NCBI RefSeq assembly: GCF_000203815.1
Contig: NW_004457639.1
Location: forward strand, 372,001-436,000
DNA from: Cavenderia fasciculata
Lineage: Eukaryota; Evosea; Eumycetozoa; Acytosteliales; Cavenderiaceae
Direction: 5' to 3'
Length of the DNA stretch: 64,000 nt
Shown here: piece by piece, positions 57,314 to 64,000 of the stretch
Numbering within the stretch: position 1 is the first letter of the stretch
Layout of the letters: the number at the start of each line of letters is the position of its first letter
The notes under the pieces: generated by a model
Database searches by the model: none
Seen by the model: the letters and a program-made list of their open reading frames with translations, nothing else
Told to the model about the DNA's origin: nothing
Made by a program: the position numbers and the translations under genes

Positions 57314-60300
57314 CTACAAGATATTAAAGATAACAATTGTTGTTGAGAATATAATAAATGAAAAGTAGAATACAAAGGAGATGGAAGGAGTTGATGAAGA
57401 GGATGCAGATACTATGCATTCTTTGGTTGGTGGAGCAGTCTTGAGGGTGGCAGAGAATACAGGATCGATTTCAATAAAGTGATCAAAAGCTGGCACTTGG
57501 ATGCCAATATATTGAACGCCTGCCGATGATTTAGTAGATGAATCAATCGAGGCAACAGCTTGGATCGAGGTAACAATGGTATTGGTATTATCGAGTATGG
57601 CACGATTACTGAACGATGCCATCATTGTTCCCAATGGCGAATCGATACTATACGATTTGATTAATGTTGAAGATCCGGATGAACTGTCAAATTGGTAGGT
57701 CGTATCTTTAGTATCGCAATCATATTCGAGTTGACTTGGCGATGTGAATCGATAAATCACCACAAGTGATGAATTCGACGATTCAAAAGAATATTGGTTG
57801 ATAATAATATTATGTTTGATCGAATCACTGGATGGAATGACGATCTCTTCGCCTGCAAAAAATACTACACTACTACTATTTGATGATGAAACAACAAGTT
57901 CAATATTGTATTCTTCACTTGTAGTATTGTAAGTGATGACAGTTCCATTTTCATTCAATTTATCCCATTTGGCACCAACCAGTGAAATGGTCTTGACGAC
58001 TGTTCCATTGTCTCTGATTTCTTGGATATGAGATAACAGGAATTCAACGGTACTGTTGTATGCTACAAATGAACCACCAGATACTGTTGTGGTTGGGGTA
58101 TTGGTGATTGATGCCGTGAAAGGGATTGAACAATCTGATCCAGTGTATCCTTGGTCACATTTGCATTGGCCCGACGATACCAAACATTGTCCCTTTGATG
58201 AACAATCGTTGTGGCAGTCCAATATACGGTATTTGTAGATTCCGTACAGTGTGACTTCTAGATCTCCAGATCCCACATATACATTCAAGGCTTGACTACT
58301 ATTGCTCCCAATCAAACTATCATAGTAACAAGTAACAGTGTATCGATCGACTATTTCTTGATTGAAACAAGTGTCACCTCCAATTTCAATAGAAACGGGG
58401 TCAAAGAAATGGTCACCATGCAAGGTGACTTGGCCTGGAACACGGAAATAGGTGGAATCAATTGATGTGACAACTGGTTCTTTGGAAGTATATTCTACCG
58501 ACCCAATATCACAAACAACAGAATCTATTGATATTGTTGGAGCCTGTTGATATAAACTTGCAGCTCCAATAGTACATTGAATACTTGTTCCATCTTCATC
58601 ATTATTGGGCGTACGAGATATGTTTGTACATGGATAACCTCCAATCTTGATGACAATATCTGTAAATGTACCATTTGATCTGACGGTCCAAAGCCTATTA
58701 CCTGTAATCTCAACAACACCCCCGTATGGTGATGCCGATGAAATCAATGTAACCAATGATTTAATATTGAATAAGTAGTCGTTACTTGTTTGTCCATCCA
58801 CTACAATTCTAACATTTCCATTTTTGGACAAACTCGATAGTGTTGCAATGAGCATGGTTGGGTTGGTAATTGATACGATTTGGATATCATTGTTGATTGA
58901 TATCTTTGATAGATCCCCGCCAAAATTTGCGCCATAGATTGTTAATTGGTTACTACTTGCCAATTGAGTGATACCACTGATTGAAGGTGCAATATAAGAG
59001 AATGGAATGGATGATGGCGATGATTGAACACCATCAATATAAACGCTTACAATGTGATTGGTACCAGAGCCTTGAGGTGCAGTACAAACGATCGATGAAT
59101 AATCATCGGCATCTGCAACTGGGTTGGTACATGGTTGATTTTGGTCAATGACTATTGCTATATTGGTTGGTGCTCCATTGAATCTTGTTTCACTCAAAAA
59201 CGAGCCGACAATGGTCAATTGGTCACCACTGGTTTTAATGGGTTTCAAAACTGATGTAATGATTGGTGTCAAATGTAATTCGACTGGATTAGAGTATCTA
59301 CCATCACTGACTTGAACAGAGATTGGTCCGTTTTTGGTAGCTCCATCTGAAACAAATGTGAGCAGTGTGCTGTTGACATGTGTGAATTGTAGAGATACGT
59401 CTGTAAGAAAGACTGTCACTCCCGATTGCTGGGAACCAAAATTCTTTCCAACTATCGAAACTCTATTGGTATTGCTGACAATAAGAGAGGAGATGACAGG
59501 TGCACCATATGCAAAGTTGATATTATCGGCACGGTTAGATCCAACCGTCACTACAACATTATTGGCCATTCCAGTACCCGCCGGTGCATTACAAGTAATA
59601 TAGGACATGTCTTGATCATCTGCAATCTTTTGCACATTGGTACATGGATTATTACCAGGAAACATGACTGTAATGGTCAATGGTGCACCAGTAGCGTTTT
59701 GATTATTTAAATAAAGTCCACCAATTGTAATTTCCCCTCCAACAGAGTCGGCCGATGTAATAGATTTCAATATTGGGTACAGTTCAAAATCAAACTCATT
59801 TGACAGTTGACCAGACACGTTGACAAGGATCTTGTCATTCTTTGCAAAGTTTGGTAGAGATACTTGGATGATACCATCCATGAGGAAGGTAATCAGTCCA
59901 AATACAGCTGCCGGTTGATTCTTGAACAATAATTGAACATTGTCAATGTTGGTACCAAACGATGAACCAAAGATAGTTAGTCTTGTTGAATAGTGTGTTG
60001 ATGATTGTAGTTGAACTTGGTTCACATTGTATAGAGCCGGGGCTGGGTAATTGAATGTAATGCTCGATGTTTGACCATCGATTGACAATATGAGTGTCTG
60101 ACCTTTACCAGTGCCAGCTGGTAAAACATACTCGATTAACTCGGTACTTTGGACAACTATACCAGTGGATAAAGGTGTATTAGAGTTGAGTTGTATGGTG
60201 ATGGTTGATTGTGTACCGTTGACTCGCAGCTTATTAAAATGTTGACCAAGAATAGAGATGGTTCCACCTGCAGTAGTGACCTTGTCAAGAGAGGTAATAT

Positions 60301-62776
60301 TGGGTGAAATGACCACTTGCAGGGGGTTAGAGTCTTGACCAAATACAATTATTTTAGCAGGCCCTGATCTACTAGTGGGGGAGATTTTAAAGACAAGCGA
60401 GTCGGTTGCTAATCCAGTGATGGTACCTTGTTCCTGTCCAATTAAAACGACAATCTTGTCTGTACGTGTTCCAAAATTAGAACCTTGCATCGTTATGCTG
60501 TCATCTGATATATCCTGGGTAGGTGAGATCCAAGTTAGTGTTGGTGCTGGGAAAGAAACCAACTTGTTGGTTTGTTGGGTTCCAACCATGAGAACAATAC
60601 TCGCATCTGCACCTCCAAGACCTGATGGGTATTGGCAATTTAGTTGGCCAGCAATTAAAGAGACTGGATTGGTGCATGGGGTATCTGACAGCTTGACAGA
60701 TAGCGGTATAGTGTTACCAAGGTAGTCTTGGTTATTGAGGTATCTTCCAAAGATGACAAGACTACCACCATACAATGATATAGAGCCAATGGATGAGATG
60801 AGTGGGATGAGTTCAAGTGTGAGATTGGTGGTGGCCAATTGCCCACCTACAACAACGCTGACGTAACCATTCTTTTCGCCGGCACCCAAGGTGACGGTGA
60901 TGGCTGTTTGGGTGACTGCCAAGGTGGCTTGGGTATAGTCCTTGTTGTTGACAATGGGTGTGGTGGTGCTAGAGGACACACCAAAATTGGCACCATTCAT
61001 AATGATGCCAGTGCTCGTCTGGGTGACAGAGGTGATGGTGGGAGGGCTGTAGCTAAAGTTGCCTTGGTTGGATTGCTTACCGTCGACTGTGACAAAGACT
61101 GGAAGGTCCTTACCAACTCCCGCGGCGACATTGACGACAAGGTAGGCACCCGTATCATTTGCCCAGCTTGTTACAGCGGTCGGCACAGTGCTACCAAGAG
61201 CAATAGAGACGGGTGCAGTGGTACCATCTTGACGAAGACTATGGAGGAAACTACCGGTAATTGTGACCTGACCACCAGCCGTGTTGGCCGATGTGACAGA
61301 CGTGATAATAGGTCTCAAAGTAAATGAATACTCGTTGGATACAAGATCGGAAACAACGATCTTGACAGCTCCATTCTTTGATGCTGGGGATGGGACAATG
61401 GTCAAATTAGTCTGCTGGGCATTTTTAGAGACCAACGACAAATAGAGTACACCGCCAACCATGACACTTAGCGGTGTGCCAAAGTATTGACCTAGAATAA
61501 CCAATTGACCACTGTCTTGTTGAGTAACCGAATCGATGATGGGGGTATAGTAGGATGTGTAAAAAGGTTGACTTGAGAAAACAGTCACTTCAATAGTCGA
61601 TCCACCTCCCGCAGGAGCGACAGCCACGATCATACTTCCATTTCCAAAGAGGACTGGACATGAGATACCTTGGAACTTGACCAACTGTGGCAGTGTGGGA
61701 TGGCTCAACACTGTACCAGTGATGGTAACAGCACCGCCGACGGTGGGGATCTTGTCGGCGCCACTGATGAATGGAGTGAATCCAATGAGACGTGGTGCAT
61801 TGGACATCACTTGTCCATTCACCTTGACATAGTAGTAGTCTGTCCAGGCCCAATCGGGTATAGTGGCATAAAAAGTAAGGCTGTCTTGACCAATCGACGT
61901 TGCGGGGAACGTAATGTTTGGATAGTTGACAGAATGCATCGATATGAGTTGTGGTACATTACCAAAATTTGTACCCATTACTGCCATCACCTATGAAAAA
62001 AAAAAGTAGTTTAGTTGGTAAAATATATTATAATATAATAAGTCATCACTCTACTCATTCTCTCTCTTACATTAATAGAGGTTGCTACATTTGTCATGGT
62101 CGGTGCAGCATAGGTCATGTTAAAAGATGTAACTACACCGTCAATTGAAAGTGTTGATGCGATCAAACCACTACCCTTTCCCACCCCAGTCATATTAAAA
62201 TAGGTGCCATCGGTACTATAGGTTAAAACACTGTTACTAATCACATTACCACCAATAGTAAGTATAAAGTTGGTAAGTTGTCCATTTGCTCTAAATTTAT
62301 TTAAACATGACTAAAAATAAATAAAATAATGAATGAATGAATGAATGAATATTTAATATCTGTTAATCATTTATAAATTTTATTTTATTACTTACACCTT
62401 GAAAACTAGCAATACCACCAAGCGTGTTTGGACGAATACCCATTGAAATGACAGGCTTTAGAGTGAATGGATAATAGTTGGATTCCCATCCAGCGACAGC
62501 TACCATCACTTGACCATTCAAAATGGGGACAGCCGGTGTAATGATTACCAATCCATTAGAGACAAGGCTAGTAGGAGGTAATTCAAGCAATGATTGGGTG
62601 TTAAAGGTGATTGTCACCTCGTTGATGGCATTTCCAAAGTCTGCACCATAAATTGAAATGGTTTGACCTGTATTTTCGACACTGTTAATGGTCGGTAATG
62701 CATCACATGATTGAAAAATGAATATCACTAATAAAGAATAGAATATCAACAAGTACCGATTACTTGTTGATTTCAT
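57314..62776 (-). CDS. Giant IPT/TIG-repeat + EGF surface protein (Tgr/ComC-like)
   Basis: Three exons: 62776-62396, 62310-62071 and 61990-57314, all phase 0 (GTAAGT and GTAAGA donors). The product is 1765 aa. A signal peptide ('YLLIFYSLLVIFIFQSCDA') is followed by a long array of IPT/TIG immunoglobulin-like repeats. Each has phrases such as 'PxIxSVxxxxxxGGxxTIxGxxL', 'VLxGxxFGxxxxxVTVxxG' and 'APAGxGxxNxVxVxVxGxxS'. Near residue 1466-1495 there is one EGF module ('CHNDCSSKGQCLVSSGQCKC'). After it comes the Ser/Thr/Asn-rich C-terminal domain seen in dictyostelid EGF/TIG proteins, then a hydrophobic end ('FVFYFSFIIFSTTIVIFNIL'). That end has no cytoplasmic tail, so a GPI or short membrane anchor is likely. 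The relatives TgrB1/TgrC1 act in kin recognition and cell adhesion. A similar adhesion role here is inference. Confidence 0.88.
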
Positions 62777-63309
62777 TTTCCGTTTGTTATTGAAAAAGAA
62801 TAGAATCGAAAAGATCTAAAAGCTACAAATAACTAATATAGTAAAAAAATTAATTAATAAAGAGTAAAGAAAAGTAACATTAAATCATTGAAAATAAGGT
62901 TGCTTCTCTCTTTTGCTGATAGGTACTAAGACGATTTGTTGTGATGCGTGGAGGTTGGGGGTTTGATGCCTCCTCAGATTGAAATTACATCCTTGAAAGG
63001 CAATAGATTCGATGAAATTACAAAAAAAATTGGAGTGGCACGCGATGAATTAGGCATCGTCGTTGTTACCTCATACATAACATAACAATGTGTACTTAAA
63101 AATATAAATAGAGATAAATAGAGATTTAAGTATCTGTCTGTAAATGATGGAATCAATATAGACATAGTTGGTGTTTGGGAATCTTTCCAAAAGATTGATT
63201 GGAAGAGATTAAAGTTGATGATTGTTGATAACCGAATTGTTTGCAATTGCGATCATCGAAACAATTTTTTTTTTTTGGTCATTCTCTTTTTGAATTATAC
63301 TTTTTTACA
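62777..63309. other. Divergent intergenic region, IPT/TIG gene / copy 2
   Basis: About 530 bp. It includes a short open frame with cyanase-like character (62966-63085) and AT-rich promoter-like sequence. Homology with the upstream region of copy 1 begins only about 30 bp before the start codon ('ttctctttttg' then 'attatactttttt'). Confidence 0.4.
62966..63085 (+). other. 39-codon frame resembling a cyanase N-terminal helix
   Basis: The frame encodes 39 residues, including 'LKGNRFDEITKKIGVARDEL'. This resembles the helix-turn-helix start of cyanate hydratase ('...GxTFxEIAKxIGxxxxxV...'). The frame then stops, and no downstream cyanase catalytic domain is visible. It may be a decayed fragment, a first exon, or chance. 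The resemblance is from memory only. Confidence 0.25.
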
Positions 63310-64000
63310 ATGATGTATTATTATTACTTCGTTCTAGCTTTCATCTCTAGTCATTTCATCTCTGGTGCCTTTGGTACTGCTCCAAACTGTGAGTATAATG
63401 GTATTGATTACTCTGGATTCAAGTATGTATCCTCAGCAACATGTATCTGTAGATAGATAGAGTATCCCGTTATTAACGCTATTTTTAATCTTTCTCCTCA
63501 ATTGTAGTTCTTCATACACTTACAAGTTTGTTATATCCAATATTTAATTAAAGAATAATATAACTTGTATAGTGAGAACTACTAATAATAATAATGATAA
63601 TCATTTATTTTTTTTGATCCCTACCTTTTAAAATAATATCATTAGTGTTCAAGGTACCAATTACATATGGTCAGTTTGTCAACCAAATTTGCAATGCAAC
63701 TCACTTCTTGGAGCCACGAATATTGTTTCATGTCAAAAGCCAACAACAGGAACACCACAAAACACTGGTTTGCTAAGCAGTGGAGTATGGGCAGACTCTC
63801 CTGGTGGTGGAGGAGCTGTCGTCAACTACAAGTCAGGCACAGCTCCATGCAAATCTTCTGGTAAAGTTAGACAAACCAATGTCTTTTTTACTTGTGCTCC
63901 TGGCCAACCTGATAAGGTTGTGGCAGCTGACGAATCGGCCACAAAATGTGTTTATGAAGTATTTATGTCTGGACAATCTGCATGTGCCTCATCCTCGTCG
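63310..64000 (+). CDS. M6PR/ATG27-like protein, copy 2 (3' truncated by window)
   Basis: Exons: 63310-63422, 63508-63525 (18 nt) and 63646 to beyond the window end. The protein is near-identical to copy 1. The signal peptide is the same length. The second exon differs slightly (TCATACACTTAC versus TCATACTCTTTC). The last exon has only about two substitutions in its first ~330 nt (Leu to Pro in 'GQLDKVV', Lys to Gln in 'SGKSAC'). Introns 1 and 2 are homologous but more diverged, with small indels. The third intron of copy 1 is missing: 'tgttcaaggtaccaatt' is uninterrupted. The pair brackets the minus-strand IPT/TIG gene. Confidence 0.85.

Noticed and set aside
60375-61327. Long plus-strand frames antisense to the IPT/TIG gene
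   Set aside because: They mirror the high-GC codon use of the repeat array and show no protein-like pattern of their own.
1-64000. CRISPR arrays, bacterial operons or insertion sequences
   Set aside because: The window is eukaryotic with spliceosomal introns; no regularly spaced repeats, transposase or terminal inverted repeats were seen.

Overview
This is nuclear DNA from a dictyostelid social amoeba, probably not Dictyostelium discoideum itself. The evidence is the AT-rich gaps, the short AT-rich GT-AG introns (about 70-120 bp, often with GTATGT or GTAAGT donors and T-rich acceptors), the Asn/Gln/Ser/Thr homopolymer runs inside otherwise conserved proteins, the close gene packing, and characteristic families (actin paralogues, TKL kinases, ankyrin-like giants, IPT/TIG-EGF surface proteins). 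The species cannot be named from sequence alone. No rRNA, tRNA, CRISPR array or recognisable transposon was found.

Layout. 1-7.1 kb: the 3' part of a beta-propeller/coiled-coil gene, a Yvh1/DUSP12 phosphatase, cyclin L, an unknown gene, the ribosome-biogenesis factor RCL1 and the Cdc34-type ubiquitin-conjugating enzyme. 7.1-10.7 kb: an unusually long gene-poor stretch. 10.7-18.3 kb: PP2A regulatory subunit B55, ORC5 and the mismatch-repair protein MSH6. 19-22 kb: a tandem pair of divergent actin-like genes. 22-27.3 kb: a PH-domain TKL kinase and a mitochondrial HMG-box protein. 27.5-33.4 kb: a 1575-residue ankyrin-like protein and a secreted Ser/Pro/Glu repeat protein. 34-46 kb: ATG12, a NIP30-like protein, API5, a PH-domain protein, delta-COP, isopentenyl phosphate kinase, an NT5DC1-like 5'-nucleotidase and ribosomal protein S10. 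46-55.4 kb: nucleoporin NUP85, the SCYL1 pseudokinase, and a fusion of a nucleotidyltransferase-like region, a zinc ribbon and a short-chain-dehydrogenase fold. 55.9-64 kb: two nearly identical M6PR/ATG27-like surface-protein genes flank a 1765-residue IPT/TIG-repeat receptor-like gene.

Most genes are unrelated housekeeping genes arranged divergently or convergently. The last 8 kb is an accessory surface-protein cluster. Its two flanking paralogues differ by one whole intron. Several conserved genes (NUP85, isopentenyl phosphate kinase, the MSH6 N-terminus) carry single-base or short frame breaks, mostly in homopolymers or simple repeats. These are either assembly errors or real lesions and need read-level checking. 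Exon boundaries were read by eye from splice signals, frame continuity and remembered family conservation; no alignment was run.
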